DNA of 64,000 bases from Agromyces sp. NDB4Y10 (GCF_001620055.1 NZ_LQGY01000014.1:124001-188000); one strand, 5' to 3'; counted from the first letter of the stretch, positions 9,143-17,543 are shown. Notes: generated by a model from the letters alone, not told the origin. Program-made: numbers and translations.

Positions 9143-9715
9143 TCACTGGTTGTAGGTGGTGGCGGCGGTCTGCGTGCCGTTCCAGGTGTACGTGGCCGTC
9201 GCGGTCTTGCCCTGCTCGGCGTTGGTCGCGGCCTGGGCGAGCGTGACGCTGAACGTGTACTCGCGCGCCTCGCCGGCGGCGAAGGTGCCGAGGTCGATCG
9301 GGCCCGAGGTGGTGAGCGCGCCGAAGGTGCCGGACCACACGGGGGTCTGCGAGCCGGTCTGCGTGATGACGAGCGTGAGGTTCGACTTGGTGACGAAGTT
9401 GTTGACCGCGTCCTCGGTGAGCTTCATGTTCGAGGCGAGCGAGCCGGTGTTGGTGATGGTGACCTTGCCGTTGACGACGTCGCCCGGCTTGAGGTTGCTC
9501 ACGTTGAAGATCGCGTTGCCGGCCTTCGAGTTCGACTGCGTCAGCGTGCCGGCGTTGAACGCGTTGGCGGAGTTGACCGAGTTGGAGATGAAGTCCGCGC
9601 CCGATCCTGCGGTGACCGCGGCGGCGACCAGGAGGCCGGCGAGCGGGACGAGGATGCGCTTGCGCGAGCGGGGCTTCTCGGTGGCCTGGGGGGCCTGGGG
9701 GGTGATGGCGTCCAT
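9143..9715 (-). CDS. TasA/camelysin-like SipW-dependent surface protein
   Basis: 190 residues, ATG 9715 with AGGAAC about 10 bases upstream. Positively charged start (KPRSRKR), hydrophobic core, then GADFISNSVNSANAFNAGTL, which matches the SipW-type signal pattern (Gly-x-x-aromatic-x-[SDN] ... N-x-F-x-A-G-x-L). The remainder is a beta-rich domain with LKPGDVVNGKVTITNTGSL, the fold of TasA/camelysin and archaellin-like fibre proteins. First gene of the minus-strand block; probably polymerises or decorates the cell surface. A regulatory signal for the block was not clearly seen in the 152 bp upstream. Confidence 0.8.
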   Translation of the reverse strand: MDAITPQAPQATEKPRSRKRILVPLAGLLVAAAVTAGSGADFISNSVNSANAFNAGTLTQSNSKAGNAIFNVSNLKPGDVVNGKVTITNTGSLASNMKLTEDAVNNFVTKSNLTLVITQTGSQTPVWSGTFGALTTSGPIDLGTFAAGEAREYTFSVTLAQAATNAEQGKTATATYTWNGTQTAATTYNQ

Positions 9716-9867
9716 GGGGGTGGGGTTCCTGTTCTGTTCGTGTGAACGTCGTGATGGCAACGCTATGGAGGCGTCGGCAACAGGAACCCCACGGCAGATC
9801 CACCGTCCGGACAGGCCTGGGTCACAGCTGGGGGATCAATGCAACGGTATGGAAACCCCGGGTCGCG

Positions 9868-10158
9868 TCATCCGTTCGGGTTCGTCGCCGCGCCGTCGAG
9901 CCACAGCGTGTCGGCGGGGTCGCTGTGGGCGCCGCCGCTGTCGACATGCTTGGCGCTGATCCGCGGTCCCTTCGTGATGACGTGCACGAGCGCCATGGCA
10001 TGGCCGCGGCCGAGGCCGTAGTCCTCGGCGAGCCAGGCGACGATCGGCGTCGCCTTGGTGCCGGGGCCGAAGCCCCGTTCGGTCGCGAGCTCGATGAACT
10101 GCCGCGGGGTGAGGCCGGTCTTGGCCTCGATGTTGTCGAGATAGGCCTGGAAGGACAT
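9868..10158 (-). CDS. DUF4287-type protein
   Basis: 96 residues, ATG 10158 with GAGGAG just upstream. The first 60 residues (MSFQAYLDNIEAKTGLTPRQ and TPIVAWLAEDYGLGRGHAMALVHVI) match the small helical DUF4287 domain, which usually precedes a DUF5655 domain; here only a short tail follows. Function unknown. It lies 10 bp after the cupin gene on the same strand and is likely co-transcribed with it. Confidence 0.75.
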   Translation of the reverse strand: MSFQAYLDNIEAKTGLTPRQFIELATERGFGPGTKATPIVAWLAEDYGLGRGHAMALVHVITKGPRISAKHVDSGGAHSDPADTLWLDGAATNPNG

Positions 10159-10168
10159 GCGCTGCTCC

Positions 10169-10570
10169 TCAGCGGTCGGCGGGCCCGTCGGCCCAGATCT
10201 GGATGATGGTGTCGGACGCGTGGATGCACAGCATCCGCAGTGGGCCGTCGCCGGTGTTGGTGAAGCGGTGCCACACGCCGGCTGGCACCGTGGCGGTGTC
10301 TCCGAAGGTGGCGACCAGCTCGGCGTCGCCGACGATGATGCGGGCGGTGCCCTCGAGCACGACCCACGTCTCCGGGTAGGGATGCCAGTGCAGGCCTGGC
10401 CCCTGACCGGGGTCGTTGTCGACGAAGAAGTACGAGACGCCGGCGCCGTGCTCGCGTCCGACGAAGCGCCGCGTGCGCCCGGTGCCGATGCGCAGCGTCT
10501 CGGCGGGCACGAGCACCGGAGCCCTCGCCGCGGTTCCGGACGGGCTGAGGGTGATCTCTGCATCGGTCAT
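10169..10570 (-). CDS. Cupin-domain protein
   Basis: 133 residues, start ATG 10570 (an upstream ATG at 10594 is also open; neither has a strong ribosome site). Conserved single cupin barrel: motif 1 GPGLHWHPYPETWVVLEG with metal ligands His, His and Glu, and motif 2 PAGVWHRFTNTG with His. Small proteins of this type bind a divalent metal and may be isomerases, dioxygenases or sensors; no specific activity can be assigned. Divergent from the regulator at 10617. Confidence 0.8.
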   Translation of the reverse strand: MTDAEITLSPSGTAARAPVLVPAETLRIGTGRTRRFVGREHGAGVSYFFVDNDPGQGPGLHWHPYPETWVVLEGTARIIVGDAELVATFGDTATVPAGVWHRFTNTGDGPLRMLCIHASDTIIQIWADGPADR

Positions 10571-10608
10571 GGGGCAAGCGTCGCGCCGTGGCATCCGTCG
10601 CCGTTAGT

Positions 10609-10628
10609 GTTTCGACGTGGAGCGAAAC
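10609..10628. promoter_or_regulatory. Inverted repeat across the regulator start
   Basis: GTTTCG, 8 bases, CGAAAC: a perfect 6-bp inverted repeat that spans the GTG start at 10617 and lies 40 bp from the divergent cupin gene. The position suits an autoregulatory operator controlling both genes. Inference from position and symmetry only. Confidence 0.35.
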
Positions 10629-11612
10629 TTCGCTGAGTTCCGGCTCGCCCCCGGGGACATCTCCGCGATCCGGTTCGGCGTCTCGCCAGGGCACGAGCTG
10701 TGCCACGCGGTCCGCGTGCTGCAACGTCCGGACGAGCACCCGTTGCAGTGGGGCTGGCTCCGAAGCGTGCGCGCGAACGTGCCGCGCGACGCGTTCGAGC
10801 TGTTCGCCGTGCTCATCGGCGAGCGCGGCTACTTCCCCGACTTCCTCACGACCACGCCCACGTGGGACCTCGAGCCGGCCGATGAGGCGGCGCGACTCGG
10901 CGAGGCGCCGCTCGGCCCCATGGCCGTCGACCTCCGCAAGGTCGTGGTCCGCTCCGCGGGCCACCGCCGCGATGCGGTCGAGCGCATGCTGGCCGATCTG
11001 CCGCTGGCGCGGCGCCTCATCGCCGACGCGTGGCTGGAGCTGTGGGCGGCCCTGCTCGCGCCCGTGTGGACGGAGCTCGAGCGCATCCTGCGGGCCGACA
11101 TCGCGGTGCGCGCCCGCAGCGTGGCGACCGACGGGCTCGGCGGCATGGTGGGCGGGCTGCACCGCTCGATCGAATGGCACGACGACGCCGTCCGGGTCGA
11201 GCTGCGCCTCCACTCCGAGGTGCTCGACTGCCGGGGCTCCGGCATCGTCCTCGTGCCGTCGGTGCTCGGCGGAACCGGATGCTCCGTGCTCACCGAGCCG
11301 CCGGCCCAGCCCACCGTCTTCTACCCGGCGCAGGGCGTGACCGAGCGATGGGCGACGGATGCCGCGGCGCTCGCCGATGCACTCGGCGCGCTGCTCGGCC
11401 CCGCCCGAGCCGGCATCCTGCTCACCTCGCACGCGCCGCGCACGACCTCGCAGGTCGCCGCGGACGCGTCACTCGCCCTGTCGACCGCGTCGCACCACCT
11501 GACGGTGCTGCGCGAGGCCGGCCTCATCGTGAGCCGCCGCGAGGGTGCGCGGATGCTGCACCTCCGGGCGCCGCTCGGCGAGGCGCTCGTCGGGTCGGCG
11601 CGCGTTCCCTGA
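10617..11612 (+). CDS. ArsR-like winged-helix regulator with long N-terminal domain
   Basis: 331 residues from GTG 10617. The C-terminal 80 residues hold an ArsR-type winged helix: ILLTSHAPRTTSQVAADASLALSTASHHLTVLREAGLIVSRREG. The N-terminal 250 residues form a separate alpha/beta domain of the DUF5937 kind that accompanies such domains in actinobacteria. No Cys cluster for metal sensing is evident, so an organic ligand or none is more likely. Divergent from the cupin/DUF4287 pair, its probable target. Confidence 0.8.
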   Translation: MERNFAEFRLAPGDISAIRFGVSPGHELCHAVRVLQRPDEHPLQWGWLRSVRANVPRDAFELFAVLIGERGYFPDFLTTTPTWDLEPADEAARLGEAPLGPMAVDLRKVVVRSAGHRRDAVERMLADLPLARRLIADAWLELWAALLAPVWTELERILRADIAVRARSVATDGLGGMVGGLHRSIEWHDDAVRVELRLHSEVLDCRGSGIVLVPSVLGGTGCSVLTEPPAQPTVFYPAQGVTERWATDAAALADALGALLGPARAGILLTSHAPRTTSQVAADASLALSTASHHLTVLREAGLIVSRREGARMLHLRAPLGEALVGSARVP

Positions 11613-11631
11613 TCGCGACCTGGATGCGGGG

Positions 11632-12300
11632 CTAGCCGAGCACGAGCTCGTCGAGACGGGCGAGCAGGTCGGCCGGATCGTCGAACACCTCGCGCGCCCC
11701 CGCCTCGCGCAGTTCCGCGGCCGAGGTGCCGCCCGATCGCACGCCGTAGGCGATGACCCCGGCGCGTTCGGCGGCGATCATGTCCCACGTCGAGTCGCCG
11801 ACGAAGGCGGCGTCGGCGGCCTCCGTTTCCGCGCGCTCGAGCGCGACGGCGAGGATGTCGGGGTCCGGCTTGGCGCGGTCGACGTCGTCGGCCGAGGTCG
11901 TGGCGTGCACGGCGTCGCCGGCGTCGAGCGCACGCAGCAGCAGTTCGAGTTCCTCGTCGGGGGCGGAGGTGGCCAGCACGGCGCGCGTGCCGCGGTCGGC
12001 GACCGCCCGGAGCAGGTCCGTGGCGCCGTCGAAGGCCCGCAGCCGCGGGGCGAGCTCGCGGTAGAAGAGGGAGTGCCCCTGCTTGGCCTCCGCCGTCCAC
12101 GCCTCGTCGCGTTCGCCCGCGAGTTCCGTCACGAGCCTGGAGGCGTCCTGTCCGATGGCCCGGTGGATCCGCCAGGCGTCGGCGTGGACGCCCTGCAGGG
12201 CGAACGCGCGCTGCCATGCGTCCACGTGCAGGAAGTTGGAGTCGACGAGCGTTCCGTCGATGTCGAACAGGATGGTGCTCGGTCGGGCCGTGGGCGTCAT
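11632..12300 (-). CDS. HAD-superfamily phosphatase
   Basis: 222 residues, ATG 12300 (a start 21 bases upstream is also open). Motif I is ILFDIDGTLVDSN with the nucleophile Asp and acid/base Asp; motif II is VLATSA; motif III is the Lys of RAKPDPDIL; motif IV is FVGDSTWDM. A helical C1 cap (about residues 22-85) places it with the phosphoglycolate phosphatase/beta-phosphoglucomutase-like group. Substrate unknown. It ends 20 bp from the convergent ArsR-like gene. Confidence 0.85.
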   Translation of the reverse strand: MTPTARPSTILFDIDGTLVDSNFLHVDAWQRAFALQGVHADAWRIHRAIGQDASRLVTELAGERDEAWTAEAKQGHSLFYRELAPRLRAFDGATDLLRAVADRGTRAVLATSAPDEELELLLRALDAGDAVHATTSADDVDRAKPDPDILAVALERAETEAADAAFVGDSTWDMIAAERAGVIAYGVRSGGTSAAELREAGAREVFDDPADLLARLDELVLG

Positions 12301-12317
12301 GCGTCCCGTTCTACGCC

Positions 12318-12386
12318 TCATTCCGGCCGGTTGCCCGAGACCGCGCCGATGGTGGACGACGTGGTGACGCCCTCGTAGGCGATGTG
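12318..12386 (-). pseudogene. 3' remnant of a multicopper oxidase gene
   Basis: Read on the minus strand, these 23 codons give HIAYEGVTTSSTIGAVSGNRPE and a stop. The last 22 residues of the intact multicopper oxidase at 22781-24268 are HVMYEGVTTSFTIGAVSGNRPE: three differences, and only three base mismatches in the 60 bases nearest the stop. Beyond the 69 bases the similarity ends on both sides. The stop codon is conserved. This is what is left of a second oxidase gene, or of a duplicated gene end, stranded between the HAD and GH32 genes. Confidence 0.8.
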
Positions 12387-12440
12387 CCCGCTGGCGGGTG
12401 GGATGCGGCGCTCAGCATCGCCGCACCCCACCCACGCGGC

Positions 12441-15383
12441 TCACCCGGCGACCGTGACGAGGAACTCGGTTCCCTGCGTGACCCCGGCCGAGTTCTCGAC
12501 GTCGACCCGGTAGCGGTGCTCGCCCGGCGCCGCGCCCGTGACCCGGAACGTGAACGTCCGCTCCGAATCGGCGGTGCGGTACACGCGGTCGATCACCCGG
12601 TCGTCCTCGAGGAGGCGGACCACCGTGGTCGGCTCGCCCTTGCCGACCTTGACCTTGACCTCGTAGTTCCCGTCTGCGTCGGGCTTCTTGCGGGGGCCGG
12701 TGAGCGCCGTGACCTCTGCCGCGGGCGGCGCGGCCGTCGCGCCGTCGGCACCGGCCTCGCGGTACATCGCGCCGTGCATCGGCGTCACCGTGAGCGAGTC
12801 GAGCCGCGCGTCACCGCCCTCGGCCCACAGGCCGATGGCGTCGGCGCCCGCGTTCGGGAACACCTGGTCGGTGATGGTCGTGCGCCCGTCGTCGGCGAAC
12901 ACCTCGACCGAGGCGCGATCGACGTAGACCGTGAGGGCGAGCCGGCCGTCCTCGAGCTCCACCGGCGCGTCGTCGAACGACGCGAACGCCGGATGGAAGG
13001 CCGTGTTCCCCGAATCGCGCCGATCGACGTAGAGGCGAGCGGATGCCGCGTCCCAGCCGATCCGCGTCGCCGACTCGTCGTCGCCCAGCACGCTGAGGCC
13101 CACCGCATCGGCGTCGCCCGGGTCGAGGACCACGTCGATGCGCACCACGTCGGCCGAAACGGGCAGCGTCTCCGCTCCCTCGACGATGTCGCGCCCGCCA
13201 TCCGTGAACGCCACGTCGGGCCGTTCGAGTTCGGCGAACTCCGGGACCACCCGCTGCGCGAGGCGCGGCCCGCGATCGGTGCTCACGAGCTCCACGTCGC
13301 GGGGGAGGGTCATCGCACTGCGCCAGGTCCCGGTGGGGATGTCGTTCGCGTAGTCCCAGTTGTTCATCCACCCGAGCATCACCCGGCGGTCGTCGGGCGC
13401 GTTCGCGAACGACACGGTCGCGTAGTAGTCGCGGCCCCAGTCGAGCCAGTCGTATCCCTCGAGCCGCGGTGCGGCGGCGACGTCCGAGAACATGACCTGG
13501 TCGACGAGGATGTGACCCCAGCCGAACCGGTTGTTGTCGATGATCCTGATCGTGGCGTCCTGCCCGGCGAACTCGGCGACATCCCAGCTGACCCAGTCGA
13601 GGTTCTCGCTGTTGCGGCCCGTGGCGCTGCGCACGATCTCACCGTCGACCACGAGGTTGACGGAGGTCTCGTCCGAGCGGGGCGTCGCGGGCTCCGCGCC
13701 GAGCACGAGGTGGTCGACCGTGAGGTGCCCCCAGCCGCCGGTCGCGTCGTCGTGCACCTGGAAGCGCACCTCGTCCCCGGCGAATTCCGAGACGTCCCAC
13801 GCCTGCCAGTTCAGCTGACCGGCCTCCGGGCCCGTGGCCGTGCGCACGACCTCGCCGTCGACGAGGAGGCGCACCTCGAGCGTGCCGTTGAGGCGCTTGC
13901 CGCCACCGATGAGGAACGAGAGGTGATCCTCGCCCGGCTCGATCGTGAAGGCCGGGGATGTCAGGTCGCCGAGGTTGTCATCGCCCTTCGGGCCCCCCTC
14001 CCACGTGTTGAGGCGCTTCGCGCCGAGGTAGTAGTCGCCGCCCGCGGTCGACGGGTTGCGTGCGGGGTCGGTCGCGAAGTCGCCCGTGACCTCCCAGCCG
14101 GTGTCGGCGAGCGTGGTGCCGTCGGCGAACTCGAAGCCGTCGAACAGCAAACGGCCCGCCGGCGGCTCGTTGCCGAGCTGCGTGCCCTCGACGTGCGGGT
14201 GGTTGCCGCCGCCGACCAACAGGTTGATACGGCGCTCGTCGATGGTGAAGGCCGGCGACTCCATCGTGCCGACCGGCCAGTCGTGATCGGCGAACCCGTT
14301 CACGAGACCGGCGCCGATGAATCCCGTCACCGGGTTCTGGCCGGGCAGCGTACCCGTCGCCGGTGCGTCGGTCCACGGGCCGTTGGCCCAATTGCCCGGC
14401 TCGTTCGCGACGCTCCAGCCCTCGTACGTGCCGTCGTCGAAGCCGGCGAAGAGCTCGCCGGCCGGCAGCGAGTCATCCGATACGGTGCTCTCCGACGTGA
14501 ACGTCGTGCCGTCGAAGTCGCCGACGAAGTACTGGCCGCCGGATCCGCCGGCGACCGAACCGGGGTTGAGGTTCACGACCATGACCCACTTGACGTTCTG
14601 GGGATCGCCGTCCACTGCGAGCGGGAACAGGTCGGGGCACTCCCAGATGCCGCCTGTCGCGTTCGCGGGGCCGAAGTCGCTGAGGTGGGTCCAGTTCTTC
14701 AGGTCGTCGCTGCGGTAGATCACGACCTTGTAGTCGAGCGCCTCGACGGCGACCATGACCCAGTACGACTCGCCCGTCTCCGGGTCCTCGTACCGGAACA
14801 CCTTGGGGTCGCGGAAGTTCGCCGAGTCCCGGTCGAGCACCGGATTGCCCTCGTACTTGGTCCACGTCATGCCGCCGTCGGTGCTGTACGCGAGCGACTG
14901 CGCCTGCTTGCCGGCGTGCGTCGGATGCGCAGGCGTGTAGGCGCTCGTATAGATCGCGACCATGGCCGGGTCCTCGGCCGTGCCGAACCCGCTCGTGTTG
15001 CCCTCATCGATCACGACGGACCCCGAGAAGATGTCCTCGATGGCAGTGCCGTCCTCATCGAAGGTCTGCGGGATGGCGATCGGCTGCTCCTCCCAGTGCA
15101 CGAGGTCGGTGCTCGTCGCGTGGCCCCAGCTCATGTTGCCCCAGCGGGTGCCGTACGGGTTGTGCTGGAAGAACAGGTGCCAGGTGCCGTCGTCGTACAC
15201 CATCCCGTTCGGGTCGTTCATCCAGTTCTCCTGCGGGGAGAAGTGCAGGGCGGGCCGGTACGGCTCGTCCGCCGGGTGCACCTCGGGATCCGCCGCCGCG
15301 GCGGGCGGAACGCCCCCGAGCGTGGTGGCTGTCGCCGTGGCGGCGACGATCGCGATCGTTCTCCATCTTGATACCGTCGTCAT
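12441..15383 (-). CDS. Secreted GH32 fructanase (levanase/inulinase-like) with nested insert
   Basis: 980 residues, ATG 15383. A Sec signal peptide (residues 1-31, ending PPAAAA) precedes the GH32 propeller: WMNDPNG with nucleophile Asp57, FRDPK with Asp192, WECPD with acid/base Glu248. The propeller is interrupted at about 312-640 by a beta-sandwich insert, then resumes at GYDWLDWGRDYYATVSF. After the C-terminal GH32 sandwich (ends about 895) comes an Ig-like tail with repeated Lys (VKVKVGKGEP). The enzyme should release fructose from levan, inulin or sucrose outside the cell. Own promoter and LacI-type operator upstream (15425-15479). The insert contains a second copy nested in the first. 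Confidence 0.9.
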   Translation of the reverse strand: MTTVSRWRTIAIVAATATATTLGGVPPAAAADPEVHPADEPYRPALHFSPQENWMNDPNGMVYDDGTWHLFFQHNPYGTRWGNMSWGHATSTDLVHWEEQPIAIPQTFDEDGTAIEDIFSGSVVIDEGNTSGFGTAEDPAMVAIYTSAYTPAHPTHAGKQAQSLAYSTDGGMTWTKYEGNPVLDRDSANFRDPKVFRYEDPETGESYWVMVAVEALDYKVVIYRSDDLKNWTHLSDFGPANATGGIWECPDLFPLAVDGDPQNVKWVMVVNLNPGSVAGGSGGQYFVGDFDGTTFTSESTVSDDSLPAGELFAGFDDGTYEGWSVANEPGNWANGPWTDAPATGTLPGQNPVTGFIGAGLVNGFADHDWPVGTMESPAFTIDERRINLLVGGGNHPHVEGTQLGNEPPAGRLLFDGFEFADGTTLADTGWEVTGDFATDPARNPSTAGGDYYLGAKRLNTWEGGPKGDDNLGDLTSPAFTIEPGEDHLSFLIGGGKRLNGTLEVRLLVDGEVVRTATGPEAGQLNWQAWDVSEFAGDEVRFQVHDDATGGWGHLTVDHLVLGAEPATPRSDETSVNLVVDGEIVRSATGRNSENLDWVSWDVAEFAGQDATIRIIDNNRFGWGHILVDQVMFSDVAAAPRLEGYDWLDWGRDYYATVSFANAPDDRRVMLGWMNNWDYANDIPTGTWRSAMTLPRDVELVSTDRGPRLAQRVVPEFAELERPDVAFTDGGRDIVEGAETLPVSADVVRIDVVLDPGDADAVGLSVLGDDESATRIGWDAASARLYVDRRDSGNTAFHPAFASFDDAPVELEDGRLALTVYVDRASVEVFADDGRTTITDQVFPNAGADAIGLWAEGGDARLDSLTVTPMHGAMYREAGADGATAAPPAAEVTALTGPRKKPDADGNYEVKVKVGKGEPTTVVRLLEDDRVIDRVYRTADSERTFTFRVTGAAPGEHRYRVDVENSAGVTQGTEFLVTVAG

Positions 15384-15424
15384 CGACTGGTTCGCCCTTC
15401 GTTGCGCGGGTCACGCCTCACGGG

Positions 15425-15438
15425 TGACATCGTTGTCA
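15425..15438. promoter_or_regulatory. LacI-type operator upstream of the GH32 gene
   Basis: TGACATCGTTGTCA, identical to the site at 17579-17592 upstream of the importer operon and near-identical to TGACAACGGTGTCA at 17501-17514. It sits 42 bp upstream of the GH32 start and just downstream of the predicted -10, where a bound repressor would block transcription. Confidence 0.75.
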
Positions 15439-15449
15439 GAACGCGGGCG

Positions 15450-15479
15450 ATGCTACGCAGTGTCCAGCGGACAAATCAA
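15450..15479 (-). promoter_or_regulatory. Predicted promoter of the GH32 gene
   Basis: On the minus strand, TTGATT (15474-15479), 18-base spacer, TAGCAT (15450-15455). Both hexamers fit the sigma70 consensus at 4-5 of 6 positions and the operator at 15425-15438 overlies the expected start of transcription. Confidence 0.5.
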
Positions 15480-15509
15480 CCACCCCGCACGCGGGATGAA
15501 CACTCCGCG

Positions 15510-16457
15510 TCAGGCGACCCGAGGCTGGTCGGTCGCCGTGCGCAGCAGCGCGCCCTCGTGGCGCACGGTCGCCGCGGCGACGGTCATCGCTCCTGCGAGG
15601 GCCGATGACCATGCGTCCGCGGTACCGGGCATCCCGTTTCGGACGATGTCGTCGATCACGGCCGCGAGCGTCGCGTCGCCCGCGCCCATCGTGTCGATCA
15701 CGGGTCCCGGCAGGTCCACGATCCCGGCCTGCACCTCGAGCCGGCCGTGGTGCACGGCGGCGCCGTCGCGACCCGCCGTCGCGAGGACGGCGGTCTCGTG
15801 GGCGGGCGGCGCTCCCGAGCCGGGTCGGAGCCGGGAGACGAGCTCTGCGAGCGACGCGTCCAGCAGCAGCGCCGCGTCCTCGTCGCCGACCTTCACGAGC
15901 AGGGAGCGGGCAGCGGTGCGTTCGAAGTTCGACTGGAAGCGGGCACGGTCGTGGAGCATGCCCGAGCGGGGATTGCCGTCCACGACCAGCCGCTGCTCGG
16001 GATCGCGGATCGCCTCCAGGAGGTCGGCGACCTGGTGGTCGTCGTCGAACGGGAAGCAGCTCACGGCGACGACATCGGCCTCGTCGAGCGCTGCGCGTGC
16101 CGCATCGTCGAACCGGAACCGGCGATGACGTGCCGCGTGGTTGAACTCGTACCTCGGCTCGCCGTCGGTGCGGTCGGAGATCGCGCGCGCGGTGCCGTGC
16201 GCGGAGCGGCACTCGACCATCCGGACGCCGTGGTCGTTCAGGAACGTCCGGATCCGACTGGCGGGTTCGTCGTCGCCGAGCATCGTGATGAGCGTCGGGC
16301 GGTGTCCGAGGACCGCGAGCCCCACCGCGACGTTCAACGCGGCACCACCGACGAATTCGCGGGAGCCGGTGGCGTCGCGGAGCTCGTCGATGAGGGCGTC
16401 GCCGACGACGGTGATCCGGGCGGGGGTGAGGGCGGGGGAGGTGGGGGGCACGGTCAT
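15510..16457 (-). CDS. PfkB-family sugar kinase (fructokinase-like)
   Basis: 315 residues, ATG 16457 overlapping the LacI stop (ATGA). N-terminal motif EFVGGAALNVAVGLAVLG with the di-Gly substrate loop; C-terminal signature IDTMGAGDATLAAV with the catalytic Asp. Length is usual for fructokinase/ribokinase. In context (fructanase, CUT2 importer, LacI) it most likely phosphorylates the imported fructose. Transcribed as a pair behind the repressor gene. Confidence 0.85.
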   Translation of the reverse strand: MTVPPTSPALTPARITVVGDALIDELRDATGSREFVGGAALNVAVGLAVLGHRPTLITMLGDDEPASRIRTFLNDHGVRMVECRSAHGTARAISDRTDGEPRYEFNHAARHRRFRFDDAARAALDEADVVAVSCFPFDDDHQVADLLEAIRDPEQRLVVDGNPRSGMLHDRARFQSNFERTAARSLLVKVGDEDAALLLDASLAELVSRLRPGSGAPPAHETAVLATAGRDGAAVHHGRLEVQAGIVDLPGPVIDTMGAGDATLAAVIDDIVRNGMPGTADAWSSALAGAMTVAAATVRHEGALLRTATDQPRVA

Positions 16458-17515
16458 CCTTCTGTTCGGGGCGTGATCTCGCCGGAGCCGCGCGCGATGA
16501 GGCGGGTTCGCACGACCGAGCGCGCAGCGGGTGAGTCATCGCCGTCGAGGCGCGCGAAGACGCGCTCCGCAGCGATCCGCCCGATCTCCTGGGGGTTCTG
16601 CGCGACCACGGTGACCCCCGGCTCGAGCAGGTCGGCGAGCGGCACGTCGTCGAAGCCGACGAGCGCGGTGTCGCGGTGTCGACCGAGTTCGCGGAGCGCC
16701 CGGATCACGCCGATCGTGACGAGGTTCTGGCTGGAGAAGATCGCCGTCGGCGGGCCCGGGCGGGTGAAGAGCTCGATCGCGGCGCGTCGGGCGGCCGCCT
16801 CGTCGTGGAGATCCTCCACGACGGGGATGTCGCGGGTGGCGACCCCGGCGGAGCCGAGCTCGTCGAGGAATCCCCGTCGGCGCTCTTGAGCGGTGCGAAT
16901 CGTCGAACGGTCGCCGAAGTAGGCGAGTCGGCGGTGTCCGCGCTCGAGCAGGTGCCGGGTGGCCAGGGCGGCGCCATCGCGATTGTCGCTCACGACGGTG
17001 TCGGAGGTGACGCCGGCGGGCTCCCGGTCGACGAAGACCACGGGTGTGCCGCGTCGCAGTTCGGGCGCGAGGTAGGACTGGCTCTCGGAGACCGTGGTGA
17101 GGATGAGGCCGTCGACGCGGCGACGGAGGAACGCCGATACGGCGGCCTGTTCGCGCGCCGGGTCGTCGTCGAGGCTCGAGGCGAACACCGCGACGCCCCG
17201 GCCGAGGGCCACGTCTTCGACGGCTCGGTGCACTGCCCCGGCGAACGGGTTGTCGACACTGCCGACGAGCAGGCCGAGCGTTCGCGACCGGCCGTCGGAG
17301 CGCCGCAGGTTCCCCGCGTGCAGGTCGGGCTCGTAGTCCAGGGAGCGCGCTGCGGCGAGCACCTTCGCCGTGGTCGCGGGGGACACGTTGGGCTCGCCGT
17401 TGATGACGCGCGAGACGGTCTTCACGCCGACGCCGGCAAGGGCGGCGACATGCCGCATGGTCGGCCGTGCGCGGGCGGGCTCAGGCGCCGCGCCGCCGTT
17501 TGACAACGGTGTCAC
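16454..17515 (-). CDS. LacI-family repressor of the fructan regulon
   Basis: 353 residues from GTG 17515, chosen because GGAG lies 8 bases upstream and the frame to the HTH is short; a GTG-rich longer frame to 17563 would cover the promoter. N-terminal helix-turn-helix TMRHVAALAGVGVKTVSRVING and hinge helix region (residues about 20-75), then the periplasmic-binding-protein-like sensor domain (GLLVGSVDNPFAG, VFVDREP, VGFDDVPLADLLEPGVTVVAQ). Its own start overlaps the operator at 17501-17514, so it should be autoregulated. Fructose or a fructose phosphate is the likely inducer (inference). Confidence 0.9.
   Translation of the reverse strand: MTPLSNGGAAPEPARARPTMRHVAALAGVGVKTVSRVINGEPNVSPATTAKVLAAARSLDYEPDLHAGNLRRSDGRSRTLGLLVGSVDNPFAGAVHRAVEDVALGRGVAVFASSLDDDPAREQAAVSAFLRRRVDGLILTTVSESQSYLAPELRRGTPVVFVDREPAGVTSDTVVSDNRDGAALATRHLLERGHRRLAYFGDRSTIRTAQERRRGFLDELGSAGVATRDIPVVEDLHDEAAARRAAIELFTRPGPPTAIFSSQNLVTIGVIRALRELGRHRDTALVGFDDVPLADLLEPGVTVVAQNPQEIGRIAAERVFARLDGDDSPAARSVVRTRLIARGSGEITPRTEG
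17501..17514. promoter_or_regulatory. LacI-type operator at the repressor start
   Basis: TGACAACGGTGTCA: inverted repeat TGACA/TGTCA around a 4-base centre, same family as the two TGACATCGTTGTCA sites of this locus. It overlaps the first codon of the repressor, fitting negative autoregulation. Confidence 0.65.
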
Positions 17516-17543
17516 GTTTATATCTCCATCGACGGGTCGTGTC

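Noticed and set aside
12216-15371. A 1051-codon open frame antisense to the GH32 gene
   Set aside because: It is the complement shadow of a GC-rich gene: the protein is Arg/Val/His-rich without any domain, whereas the opposite strand encodes a complete GH32 enzyme with signal peptide.
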